A DNA stretch of 42,269 bases from an uncultured Candidatus Actinomarina sp. Its GTDB lineage: Bacteria > Actinomycetota > Acidimicrobiia > Actinomarinales > Actinomarinaceae. The notes below the pieces were generated by a model. It saw nothing but the letters and a program-made list of their open reading frames with translations, was not told the origin of the DNA and did not search any database. Positions 1 to 7,559 of this stretch are shown in pieces. The translations under genes and the position numbers were made by a program. The stretch covers positions 1 through 42,269 of the forward strand of contig CACJPC010000002.1 of NCBI GenBank assembly GCA_902595195.1, in the 5' to 3' direction. The number at the start of each line of letters is the position of its first letter. Position 1 is the first letter of the stretch.

Positions 1-817
1 TTAGATCAGCCTTAGAGCCAATGAAAACTTTGTTATTTTCAACATCAATTTTTGTGACATATTTCGGCTGTCCTTGTCCTCCTGGTATTCCCTTTCGCTG
101 TCCAACTGTAAATTCATGAACACCTTCATGGGTTCCAATAATATTGTCGTCTTTATCAACTATATCTCCACTCGAAGAAAAATCTATTCGACTACTTACA
201 AAATTTCTATAATCTTTTTTTCCTACAAAACATATATCCTGGCTATCTTTTTTGAATGCAGTTTTCAGACCAAGTGAAGCGGCTATTTGCCGCACTTCAG
301 GTTTGGAAATAGTACCCAATGGAAAATCAATTTTTGGTAGTTTATCTGCGGTTAACATGTGAAGAACGTAAGACTGATCTTTTTCAAGATAATCAGCTTT
401 ATGAAGCTCTAGAGAATCTTTACTTCTTACTATTTTTGCATAATGGCCAGTAGCGACTTTTTCACAATTTAATTTTTTAGCTTGATCAATGAAATGGTCG
501 AACTTAACTGATCTATTACATTCAACACAAGGATTAGGTGTAAGGCCTTGTGAATACATGTCTACAAAATTATCAATAACATTTTCAGAAAATGATGCTG
601 TGTAATCTAGAACATAATAAGGAATATCAAGTTTTGCTGCTACTTTTCTGGCATCTTCTGAGTCAGCTGCTGTACAGCATCCAGTCTCAGGCATTTCACC
701 ATTTGGTCCTTCCCATAATTTCATAGTCACACCAATTACGTCATGGCCTTGAGACTTTAATAATCCTGCAACTACAGATGAATCTACTCCACCACTCATT
801 GCTACTAGAATCCTCAT
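1..817 (-). CDS. mnmA: tRNA-specific 2-thiouridylase MnmA (3' end cut by window edge)
   Basis: MnmA adenylates and then thiolates U34 of the Lys, Glu and Gln tRNAs, using sulfur relayed from a cysteine desulfurase. The start at 817 gives MRILVAMSGGVDSSV, whose SGGVDSS is the PP-loop. Further on are PNPCVECN with the first active-site cysteine, ATGHYAK, SQDICFVG with the second cysteine, and TVGQRKG, which opens the C-terminal barrel. About 272 codons are present, against roughly 350-380 in the family. The frame is still open at base 2, and the TTA at 1-3 is out of frame, so the C-terminus lies outside the window. The start codon overlaps the stop of the upstream desulfurase gene as ATGA, so the sulfur donor and the thiolase are translationally coupled. 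The iscS-mnmA order is common in Actinobacteria. Confidence 0.95.
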   Translation of the reverse strand, partial: MRILVAMSGGVDSSVVAGLLKSQGHDVIGVTMKLWEGPNGEMPETGCCTAADSEDARKVAAKLDIPYYVLDYTASFSENVIDNFVDMYSQGLTPNPCVECNRSVKFDHFIDQAKKLNCEKVATGHYAKIVRSKDSLELHKADYLEKDQSYVLHMLTADKLPKIDFPLGTISKPEVRQIAASLGLKTAFKKDSQDICFVGKKDYRNFVSSRIDFSSSGDIVDKDDNIIGTHEGVHEFTVGQRKGIPGGQGQPKYVTKIDVENNKVFIGSKADL

Positions 818-1959
818 AGAATTTCCTTTACCGTATTTATTACAATTTCTGATGCATATTTCCCATCACCCTCTTTAGTATTCCAGCCAAAGCTAAAACG
901 TAGATGACTATTTACGTCAATATCAGGGACATTCATAGCAACTAATACATGGGAAGGTTTTTGAGCACCACTTGCACATGCAGAACCTCTTGAAACACCT
1001 AACCCTTTTAGATCAAGTGCAACCATTAATGTTTCTGAATTAACACTCTTAAATTGTATATTTGAAATGTGACATAATCGATCAATTTTTTCACCAACAA
1101 TTTTTATTTCTAGGGCGTTTTTTAGTTCATTTTCAAATATTTCTCTTTCTTGAAGTATTCTTTTCTTTTCATTATCAAAATTGTCTTGATGTTCCTTCAG
1201 AGCAGCAGCAAGGCCAGCTACACCTGAAACGTTTACCGTTCCAGCTCTTTTCTCTAATTCTTGTTTTCCACCATGAAAATAGTTAGGAAGTTTATATTTT
1301 GAACTTAAAAACATAATTCCAATTCCTTTTGGACCACCTATTTTATGCCCTGAAACTGCTGCGCTATCAATCCCTAATTTATGAAAATCTAGTTTTTCTG
1401 AAGAAACTGCTTGAACTACATCTGAGTGAAATAAAATATCTGAATTTTTAATTTTTACCTCTTTAGCTATTTTTTCTATTTGTTGAACTACCCCAGTTTC
1501 ATTGTTTGCATACATTAGAGAAGCAATAGCTGTATCTTTGTTGCATTTATCTAAAAATTCATTGATATCTACCTGCCCGTCTTTATTGCAACTAGCATAA
1601 TTAACTTCCTGACCTTGGGTTTCGAGCCATTCAGCTGATGCAAGAACAGCTTCATGTTCAATTTTTGAAGTTACTAAATTTTGACTATTTTTAGAATTAA
1701 TAAAAGGCGCTTTTATAACCCAGTTATCAGCTTCTGTCCCTCCACTTGTAAATGTAATTTCGCTGGGTGCAGCACCAAAATAGCTGGCTATGAAATCTCT
1801 TGATTCTTCAAGTAAGTTTTTTGCTCTTCTGGATAACTCATGACCACCTGCGGAATTTGCATATGCAAATTCTTCAGCATTTTTAAATGCCTCAAGTGCG
1901 CTTTCACGCATTGGCGTTGTAGCGGCATGATCTAAATAAAGATAATCATTTCTTTTCAT
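814..1959 (-). CDS. iscS: Cysteine desulfurase (IscS/NifS family)
   Basis: This is a PLP-dependent class V aminotransferase-fold enzyme of 381 aa that removes sulfur from cysteine as a protein-bound persulfide. The N-terminus YLDHAATTP is typical. EHEAV carries His102, SGHKIGGPKG carries the PLP lysine Lys206, and RGSACASG carries the persulfide cysteine Cys328. The short RGSACASG loop resembles the IscS/NifS group rather than SufS. It feeds mnmA, which overlaps its stop by 4 nt. The Nfu scaffold at 3.0 kb is a possible second recipient, but lies beyond two plus-strand genes and so in another transcription unit. Confidence 0.95.
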   Translation of the reverse strand: MKRNDYLYLDHAATTPMRESALEAFKNAEEFAYANSAGGHELSRRAKNLLEESRDFIASYFGAAPSEITFTSGGTEADNWVIKAPFINSKNSQNLVTSKIEHEAVLASAEWLETQGQEVNYASCNKDGQVDINEFLDKCNKDTAIASLMYANNETGVVQQIEKIAKEVKIKNSDILFHSDVVQAVSSEKLDFHKLGIDSAAVSGHKIGGPKGIGIMFLSSKYKLPNYFHGGKQELEKRAGTVNVSGVAGLAAALKEHQDNFDNEKKRILQEREIFENELKNALEIKIVGEKIDRLCHISNIQFKSVNSETLMVALDLKGLGVSRGSACASGAQKPSHVLVAMNVPDIDVNSHLRFSFGWNTKEGDGKYASEIVINTVKEIL

Positions 1960-2003
1960 ATATATATTTATTTTACTTATGAACTAATATTGTTTAACAA
2001 GCA

Positions 2004-2441
2004 ATGAGTAAAAGAATAGAAACTTCAATAATTATCAATAAACCACTAGATACAGTCTGGCAAGAAGTAAGGGTTATGGAAAACCATGTAAATTGGATGG
2101 AAGATGCCGTAAAAATTGATATTCTCTCAGAAAATAATTCTGGAATTGATACAAAAATGAATGTATTAACAAAGGTAGGTCCGATAAAGTTAACAGATAT
2201 AATTACTGTTACTGAGTGGAAAGAAAAAGAATCTATTGGGGTTATTCATGAAGGAATTGTCACAGGAGAAGGTATTTTCTATTTGAAAGCACTAAATGAA
2301 TCTCAGACAGAATTTAAATGGGAAGAAACTTTAAAATTTCCCATTTATCTTGGGGGTGTCATTGGAGAGTTCTTTGGTAGCTATGTTTTAAAATACATTT
2401 GGAAAAAGAATTTAAAAAACTTAAAGGAAATAATCGAATGA
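2004..2441 (+). CDS. SRPBCC (START-like/polyketide-cyclase fold) protein
   Basis: This 145-aa protein has the usual size and opening of the SRPBCC superfamily. An initial beta strand (RIETSIIINKPLDTVWQEV) is followed by NHVNWMEDAVKIDIL, a run of beta strands and a long C-terminal helix (FGSYVLKYIWKKNLKNLKEIIE). Members bind hydrophobic ligands in a deep pocket, but no ligand can be named here. A TAATAT at 1985-1990 lies 13 nt before the ATG, so the transcript would be almost leaderless. The TGA overlaps the ATG of the next gene (ATGA), which suggests that the two form an operon. Confidence 0.7.
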   Translation: MSKRIETSIIINKPLDTVWQEVRVMENHVNWMEDAVKIDILSENNSGIDTKMNVLTKVGPIKLTDIITVTEWKEKESIGVIHEGIVTGEGIFYLKALNESQTEFKWEETLKFPIYLGGVIGEFFGSYVLKYIWKKNLKNLKEIIE

Positions 2442-3046
2442 AAAAAATTACTTCTCTTCTTTTGTTTGCGTTATTAATTTCCTTTTGTAGCTCAACAGAT
2501 ACAGAAACAACTGAAACGGAATCACAAACTAACGATGTAATAATATTTACTAAAGGTTTAGGAAAATCTACATCTGAATATGTATCGAATTGGAACAAAC
2601 TAATCTCGGAAATTGCAAATGATGAAGATACCGTTTTATATTTCTCTATCAATCCTGATGAAGTGAGATGGGCAAGTCCTGAACAAACAGTTCTTTTTTA
2701 TCAGTTTGGTAAATTAGAACAAACACCAGTTTCTTTTGCTATAAATTTGATAGTTGAAGACGATACTGTAACTAGTGTCGAGTTCTTTTCACCAGTTGTC
2801 AGTGATGAGACCGCATCACAAAGAACAAAATTATTTTTTTTAATCCTTGTTGCTATGGCTGACGACACTCTTGATAAAGATGGAAGGGAATCAGTACTTA
2901 GTAAATTAGGTTTATATGATGAGGTTTCTACGCCTGATCAATTAGGCGGTAGCTTAACCTTAAACAATGTTCAGTACATTATTGAGCCATTAGTTGATAA
3001 GGGTTTATTGATTGGTCTAAATTTTTACACAAGTCAGTTAGATTAA
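2438..3046 (+). CDS. Hypothetical lipoprotein
   Basis: The reading frame is open from 2399, but the ATG at 2438 gives a lipoprotein signal peptide: MKKITSLLLFALL followed by the lipobox ISFC and a Ser/Thr/Glu-rich linker (SSTDTETTETES). The mature part of about 185 aa is soluble and acidic, and I do not recognise it. The residues around 35-75 and 125-165 look like mixed alpha/beta segments. It is 202 aa long and is coupled to the SRPBCC gene by an ATGA overlap. Its TAA abuts the stop of the convergent Nfu gene without a single base between them. Confidence 0.6.
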   Translation: MKKITSLLLFALLISFCSSTDTETTETESQTNDVIIFTKGLGKSTSEYVSNWNKLISEIANDEDTVLYFSINPDEVRWASPEQTVLFYQFGKLEQTPVSFAINLIVEDDTVTSVEFFSPVVSDETASQRTKLFFLILVAMADDTLDKDGRESVLSKLGLYDEVSTPDQLGGSLTLNNVQYIIEPLVDKGLLIGLNFYTSQLD

Positions 3047-3319
3047 TTAGGTAGCTATTACCTCAACTACACCTGGAACTTTATCTTTAAGAATTCTCTC
3101 TATTCCACTTTTTAAAGTTGCAATGGATAATGGACAACCTTGGCATGCTCCTAGCATTTCGATGTTAACAACACCGTCATTTACAGAAGCTAACTTAATA
3201 TCGCCCCCATCTGCCTGAACAGCGGGTCTTATGTACTCGATCGTGTCATTTAAGATGTCCATATCTATTTCAGAATTTGGATCTCTGTCTTTAACTTCTG
3301 GAAATTCTATATTTGCCAT
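3047..3319 (-). CDS. NifU-like (Nfu) iron-sulfur scaffold
   Basis: This is a stand-alone NifU C-terminal (Nfu) domain of 90 aa. Key features are VQADGGDIKLASV and LGACQGCPLS, with Cys59 and Cys62 as the CxxC that holds a transient [4Fe-4S] cluster between two monomers. It acts as an Fe-S carrier. It lies 3 bp after murA, so the two are probably cotranscribed. Client proteins in the window could include GltB and KorB, but this is inference. Confidence 0.85.
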   Translation of the reverse strand: MANIEFPEVKDRDPNSEIDMDILNDTIEYIRPAVQADGGDIKLASVNDGVVNIEMLGACQGCPLSIATLKSGIERILKDKVPGVVEVIAT

Positions 3320-3322
3320 AAC

Positions 3323-4579
3323 TTAATTATATTCAATTTCACTACCAATAGAACTTAGTAGAGAGACAATATTTTCATATCCCCTTTCTATATGGTCTAT
3401 TCCCGAAATTGTTGATTCACCGTCTGCTTGTAAAGCAGCAATTATAAGGCTTGCACCAGTTCTAATATCTGTGGAGTGAACAGGTGCTCCTGATAGTTTA
3501 TCTACACCTTTAATCATTGCATGTTGCCACCCTATTTGAATATCGGCACCCATTCTCTGCACTTCTGGAATCCACTGAAAACGTTGATCGTAAACATTTT
3601 CTGTGATTATTGATGTTCCATTGGCTTTTAATAGTGAGGCTCCAAATATTGGTTGCAAATCAGTAGCAATGCCTGGAAATGGAAGTGTAGATATATCAAT
3701 TGGCGATAGTTGTTTAGGTGATTCAACCTCAATAGAATCGCTGCTAATTTCAAATTTTGCTCCCATCTCTGTAAACTTTTTAATTTCCATAGGTAAATGA
3801 TCTGGATTAATTCCAACTATCTTACCGTTTCCATTTGTTGATAAAAAAGCACCAATATATGTTCCCGCAACTATGCGGTCTCCAATGACTTTGTGATTTG
3901 TACTCTTTAATGTACTTACTCCATTAATTACTATTTCGCTACTGCCCTCACCTGTTATATCGGCACCCATATTTTTTAACATTTTTATTAGATCCACTAC
4001 TTCAGGTTCTCGTGCTGCGTTTTCAATGACTGTAGTACCCTCAGCAAGTACTGCCGCTAATAATGTATTTTCAGTGGCACCAACAGATGCATAGGGTAAA
4101 TTAATTTCAACGCCTTTTAAGCCATCTGTTTTACCAATCAAAACTCCGTGGTCTAATTCAAATGATGCTCCCATTTTTTCAAGTGCTTCAATATGCATTT
4201 TGACAGGCCTAGGTCCAAGCTGGTCTCCTCCAGGAAAAGCAATTTTTGCTTCCCCTTTTCTAGCAAGTAACGGTCCAAGAACAATAATTGAAGCTCTCAT
4301 TTTTTGAACAATTTCATATGGAGCTTCAACGGAAATATCACTAGGCGATACTATCTCAAGGGTTTTTCCATCTAAATTAGAAGTAATACCTAATACACCA
4401 AGTACATCTTGCATGTAAAATACATCAGCAATATTAGGAACATTTTCAATTTTGTATTGTCCTTCACAAAGTATTGGAAGAATCATCTGTTTTAGAACCG
4501 CATTCTTTGCACCAGAGATTTCTATTTCACCAGTTAATTGGTTCTTACCTTTTATTTGAATACTTTTTTCCACTAACAT
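3323..4579 (-). CDS. murA: UDP-N-acetylglucosamine 1-carboxyvinyltransferase MurA
   Basis: MurA transfers enolpyruvate from PEP to UDP-GlcNAc, the first committed step of peptidoglycan synthesis in the cytoplasm. It is full length at 418 aa, with the ISGAKNAVLK substrate loop near residue 22 and the late RTGASLIIAAL motif. The active-site loop reads FPGGDQLGPRPV, so Asp119 replaces the usual catalytic Cys (Cys115 in E. coli). The same change is found in mycobacteria and chlamydiae, where it gives intrinsic fosfomycin resistance. The gene heads the murA-nfu pair and diverges from pgl across 35 bp. Confidence 0.95.
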   Translation of the reverse strand: MLVEKSIQIKGKNQLTGEIEISGAKNAVLKQMILPILCEGQYKIENVPNIADVFYMQDVLGVLGITSNLDGKTLEIVSPSDISVEAPYEIVQKMRASIIVLGPLLARKGEAKIAFPGGDQLGPRPVKMHIEALEKMGASFELDHGVLIGKTDGLKGVEINLPYASVGATENTLLAAVLAEGTTVIENAAREPEVVDLIKMLKNMGADITGEGSSEIVINGVSTLKSTNHKVIGDRIVAGTYIGAFLSTNGNGKIVGINPDHLPMEIKKFTEMGAKFEISSDSIEVESPKQLSPIDISTLPFPGIATDLQPIFGASLLKANGTSIITENVYDQRFQWIPEVQRMGADIQIGWQHAMIKGVDKLSGAPVHSTDIRTGASLIIAALQADGESTISGIDHIERGYENIVSLLSSIGSEIEYN

Positions 4580-4614
4580 TGATACTACTAATTTAACAAT
4601 TGTAATGGTTAACT

Positions 4615-5274
4615 ATGTTTGATTCACTTGAGATAATAAAAGAAAACAGTCATGAAGATGCATCTTTAAGACTTCAAGAGTTGATTGGCAAGTTTATACA
4701 GGATAATGAAAAATTTAGTTTAGGGTTGTCAGGCGGAAGTACGCCAAGATTTTTCTATCAAAACTTTGCAAATACTTATCAAGAAAATAGTGATATTTCT
4801 TTATGGACAATAGATGATAGACATGTTCCCATAAACGATGAAAATTCTAATCAAAGAATGATAAATGAGATATTTAGTAAAACAAAAATGAACATTTTAG
4901 AATTACAATTTAATGAAAATCCAAACATATCAGCAGACGAATATTCAAAATTAGTATTATCAAAAATTCAAAATTTTAATAGCGCAATTCTTGGAGTTGG
5001 TGATGATGGTCACATAGCTTCTCTATTTCCAAATACAACTGCTTTGAATAATATATCAACTGGATTTGTTGCAAATGAAGTAAATATATTAAGCAAATGG
5101 AGAATTACATCAACTTTTGAATTACTTTCTAATATTGAAAATGTATATCTCTTAGTAACTGGCGAAAACAAGTCCGATATTTTGAAAGAAATTGGTAAGG
5201 ATAACGGATTACCTGTAAATCGCTTAATAAAACATCGAAAAAAAACTGTCCTTGTAACGGACCAAAAAATATAA
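4615..5274 (+). CDS. pgl: 6-phosphogluconolactonase
   Basis: This enzyme hydrolyses 6-phosphogluconolactone in the oxidative pentose phosphate pathway. The protein of 219 aa is close to the family length, about 230. Visible motifs are LGLSGGSTPRFFY (phosphate loop), WTIDDRHVP, the signature LGVGDDGHIASLFP, and RITSTFELL. It stands alone, with no zwf or gnd in the window. No Shine-Dalgarno is evident before the ATG, so it may be read from a leaderless transcript. The stop at 5274 is followed at once by the promoter of the next gene. Confidence 0.9.
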   Translation: MFDSLEIIKENSHEDASLRLQELIGKFIQDNEKFSLGLSGGSTPRFFYQNFANTYQENSDISLWTIDDRHVPINDENSNQRMINEIFSKTKMNILELQFNENPNISADEYSKLVLSKIQNFNSAILGVGDDGHIASLFPNTTALNNISTGFVANEVNILSKWRITSTFELLSNIENVYLLVTGENKSDILKEIGKDNGLPVNRLIKHRKKTVLVTDQKI

Positions 5275-5280
5275 ACTCAA

Positions 5281-5286
5281 TATAAT
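5281..5286 (+). promoter_or_regulatory. -10 box of the DMT-transporter leader
   Basis: There is a perfect TATAAT immediately after the pgl stop. A start site 7 nt downstream, near 5293, would be the first base of the outer stem of the leader RNA. TTGTAA at 5252-5257 is too far away (23 bp) to be a convincing -35. Confidence 0.5.
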
Positions 5287-5292
5287 TAAATC

Positions 5293-5381
5293 AGAGTCGC
5301 CTTTGTGTCAGTTTGAACCACTACACTAATCCTTCTACCCTGTTGGATGGTGGCTCTATTGTTATTAATAAGGATTTTTCA
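5293..5381 (+). ncRNA. Candidate riboswitch-like structured 5' leader of the DMT transporter gene
   Basis: The RNA folds by hand into a three-way junction. P1 pairs AGAGTCGCC (5293-5301) with GGTGGCTCT (5349-5357), 9 of 9 pairs including two G-U. P2 pairs GTGTcAGT (5305-5312, one bulged C) with ACTACAC (5320-5326) around the loop TTGAACC. P3 pairs ATCC (5329-5332) with GGAT (5345-5348). The segment AATCCTT (5328-5334), which contains the P3 5' strand, is exactly complementary to AAGGATT (5370-5376), the Shine-Dalgarno of the TTG start at 5382. P3 and ribosome-site masking therefore exclude each other, as in a translational ON switch. It matches no riboswitch class I can recall, and the ligand is unknown. 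Confidence 0.45.
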
Positions 5382-6236
5382 TTGAAAATTGTAAATTATC
5401 TACAAATGCTTTTGACCTCAGCACTTTGGGGATCGTCTTTTTTAATGATGAAATATGCATTAGTTGACTTAAACCCTTTTCAGATTTCCTTCTACAGAAT
5501 TCTTATTGGTATGATTTTTATAAATATTATTTTTATAAAAAAGACTCCTTTCCCAAAAAATACTCATAAGAATTTAGCATCAATTGGGATGCTTTGGATG
5601 GCTTTACCTTTTTATTTATTTGCAAAGGCTGAAGAAACTATTTCCTCTAGCTTAGCTGGACTAATTAATGGCTCTACTCCAATATTTATTGGATTAATTG
5701 CTGTATTAATTTATAAAGAAAATATAACAAGAATGCAAAAGTTTTATTTGGGTCTAGGGTTTGTTGGAATTTATCTTGTTTCCTTTGAGTTGAATAACTT
5801 TTTAAATGATTTGAACATCGGTGCTTTGTTAGCTTTAATTGCATCAATTAGCTATGGATTTGCTGCGAATATTGTACAACCTTTAATAAAAGATTATGGA
5901 GCAATTCCTACATTAAAAATTTCTTTAAGATATGCAACGTTGTTTTCATTTATTATGTTGTTGCCTAATTCAGATATTGTATTACCTAGTATTTCAGATT
6001 CATTATTCCCAATCTTATTATTAGGGATTGGTAGTACTGGAATTGCTTTTGTATCCTTTTACAATTTAATTAATGATGTGGGAGCAGTGGCAGGATCAAT
6101 TACTGTTTACATAATTCCGATTTTTTCCACAATATTTGGTTTTGTTTTTCTTAACGAGTACACAAATAATATTCAACTTATTGGTATCGTTATTGTCGTA
6201 TTATCCGCTTATAGGTTTTCAAAAATTAAAAATTAA
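5382..6236 (+). CDS. EamA/DMT-superfamily transporter
   Basis: This is an integral membrane protein with about ten hydrophobic segments and two EamA repeats, 284 aa from the chosen start. The first helix carries ALWGSSFLMMKYAL, the hallmark of the drug/metabolite transporter family. The second repeat begins near GALLALIASISYGFAA, and the last helices end with IPIFSTIFGFVFLNE. Members export metabolites or amino acids, and the substrate here is unknown. The frame is open from a TTG at 5313. I chose the TTG at 5382 because AAGGA lies 7 nt upstream and the protein then begins just before helix 1, whereas the earlier start would translate the folded leader. The TAA overlaps the convergent thioesterase stop. 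Confidence 0.75.
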   Translation: MKIVNYLQMLLTSALWGSSFLMMKYALVDLNPFQISFYRILIGMIFINIIFIKKTPFPKNTHKNLASIGMLWMALPFYLFAKAEETISSSLAGLINGSTPIFIGLIAVLIYKENITRMQKFYLGLGFVGIYLVSFELNNFLNDLNIGALLALIASISYGFAANIVQPLIKDYGAIPTLKISLRYATLFSFIMLLPNSDIVLPSISDSLFPILLLGIGSTGIAFVSFYNLINDVGAVAGSITVYIIPIFSTIFGFVFLNEYTNNIQLIGIVIVVLSAYRFSKIKN

Positions 6237-6634
6237 TTTTTTGGTTGAACAAAAAGCCCCTCGGAAACTGCAGCTAATTCATCTGTATCTAGGTAAAGTT
6301 CAGCTTTATAAACTGATCCTTTCTCCGAGACTGACTCTCTCCATGCTTTTGCAGTAACATATTTATAATCTGCTGTAACAGGTCTTATATATTTTGCTGA
6401 AAAAGATTTTGTAACTACTCTTTCTCCCAGAAGCCAACTTAAAGGGCCCATTGTTACATCCATGTATGAGTCGATAATCCCACCTAAGGTAGTATCCATT
6501 GGATTAAAATATTTGGATTGAACTGGAAATTTACAAATAAGATACTCTTCTTCTTTATTAAAATCAATAAACTCTCCTTGGAGTTCAATGTATATCTTTG
6601 GTGTGGGTAATGTACCCCAAGTTTTATCTTCCAT
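6233..6634 (-). CDS. PaaI-like hotdog-fold thioesterase
   Basis: This protein of 133 aa has hotdog-fold character. It carries NPMDTTLGGIIDSYMDVTMGPLSW (long helix with the preceding catalytic-loop region), then KSFSAKYIRPVT and beta strands ending in AVSEGLFVQ. PaaI/YbgC-type members hydrolyse acyl-CoA thioesters, but no specific substrate is evident. It is a single gene, preceded by a strong hairpin at 6655-6687. Its stop codon overlaps that of the convergent transporter gene in a shared TTAA. Confidence 0.7.
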   Translation of the reverse strand: MEDKTWGTLPTPKIYIELQGEFIDFNKEEEYLICKFPVQSKYFNPMDTTLGGIIDSYMDVTMGPLSWLLGERVVTKSFSAKYIRPVTADYKYVTAKAWRESVSEKGSVYKAELYLDTDELAAVSEGLFVQPKN

Positions 6635-6654
6635 AGGTTTTCTATTTTAATGAA

Positions 6655-6687
6655 ATTAGCTACTTTGACATAATCAAAGTAGCTAAT
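6655..6687. terminator. Perfect 13-bp hairpin after the deoC-ALDH operon
   Basis: The arms TTAGCTACTTTG (6656-6667) and CAAAGTAGCTAA (6675-6686), plus one flanking A-T pair, enclose a 7-nt loop. It lies between the end of the deoC operon and the thioesterase start, both on the minus strand. The downstream tract on that strand is only moderately U-rich (TTTCATTTTAA), so termination is likely but not certain. Confidence 0.6.
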
Positions 6688-6731
6688 ACAGGGTATGAAT
6701 AATTAAATATTAAATTCTTGGTATGACAATT

Positions 6732-7559
6732 TTATGTGCCTTTTGGATGCCACACAGTTTTTGTCTCTAAGAATGACAGAATTGAAGAAATACCATCTAT
6801 AGAAGGCATATTTACAATTCTTTTAACTGAATTTGAAGCATTTTCTTGAATTTTTGTGAGCATTTCATTAGGAATTTCTTTACAAATTGAAATTAAATTA
6901 ATTTCAACATGTTTACTGACATCTTCAAAAACATTTTCAAACTGACCAGAAAGTATATTTAATGAGCCAGGAGGAAAGTCGGAATTATTTATATCTTCAG
7001 CAAACTTAAGTGCAATAATTGATGATTCCTCAGAAAATGAAATAACAGAACATCCAACAGTTAAAGGTTGAATAATGCTATTTAATAATGAAGTTAATGA
7101 ATTGTCGTTGCTATTTAAAGAAAAAACTACCCCAATTGGATTTTGATGTGAAATATTAAAGTATTCACCGTTTACTGGATTTAAATTACCTGATATTTGC
7201 TCCCACTTATCAGCTAAGCCTGCATACCAAACAATATTTTCAATTGCAGTTTCTACATCTTTCTTTGCCTGATTTTTTGTACTGCCACATAAAACTAAAA
7301 GATCAACATAGCTGTCTTTATTTCCTTCTATCATCTCAGATAAGCGATACAAAATTTGAGTCTTTGTATAAGGGCTAATCTCACTCCACTTTTCAAATCC
7401 TACTTTAGATGAAGTTACAGCATCCCTTATATCTTTTTTTGAGGTCAATGGAACCTCAAAAGAATCATTTTTTAAATTTAAGGTAAACGTTTTGCCAGAC
7501 TCAGATCTTACATATTTACCTCCAACATAATTTTTATAAGTTTTTTTTATTTCAATCAT
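6732..7559 (-). CDS. Truncated, non-catalytic aldehyde dehydrogenase domain (ALDH16 C-terminal-domain type)
   Basis: The 275-aa protein aligns with the NAD-binding part of aldehyde dehydrogenases: YKNYVGGKYVRSESGKTF, GFEKWSEISPYTKTQIL, YAGLADKWEQISGN and NPIGVVFSL. The WNxP, E-LGGK and catalytic-Cys segments are absent, and the protein ends with KTVWHPKG where half of an ALDH would be missing. It starts inside the upstream ALDH gene (ATGA overlap). A complete ALDH followed by a shorter catalytically empty one is the domain order of ALDH16, so this is probably a structural partner rather than a decayed duplicate. It has no internal stop and is coding-like throughout. Confidence 0.75.
   Translation of the reverse strand: MIEIKKTYKNYVGGKYVRSESGKTFTLNLKNDSFEVPLTSKKDIRDAVTSSKVGFEKWSEISPYTKTQILYRLSEMIEGNKDSYVDLLVLCGSTKNQAKKDVETAIENIVWYAGLADKWEQISGNLNPVNGEYFNISHQNPIGVVFSLNSNDNSLTSLLNSIIQPLTVGCSVISFSEESSIIALKFAEDINNSDFPPGSLNILSGQFENVFEDVSKHVEINLISICKEIPNEMLTKIQENASNSVKRIVNMPSIDGISSILSFLETKTVWHPKGT

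Noticed and set aside
1991-2001. Palindrome TTGTTTAACAA between iscS and the SRPBCC gene
   Set aside because: It is short and AT-rich, expected by chance at this composition, with no second copy seen to support an operator.
5311-5340. tRNA-like words (GTTTGAACC, AATCCTTCTACCC) suggesting a tRNA 3' half
   Set aside because: No cloverleaf, anticodon arm or matching acceptor stem could be formed on either strand. The three-way junction explains the pairing better.
5313-5381. N-terminal extension of the DMT transporter from TTG 5313
   Set aside because: It has no ribosome binding site, reads into the structured leader, and adds a tail that the family does not have.
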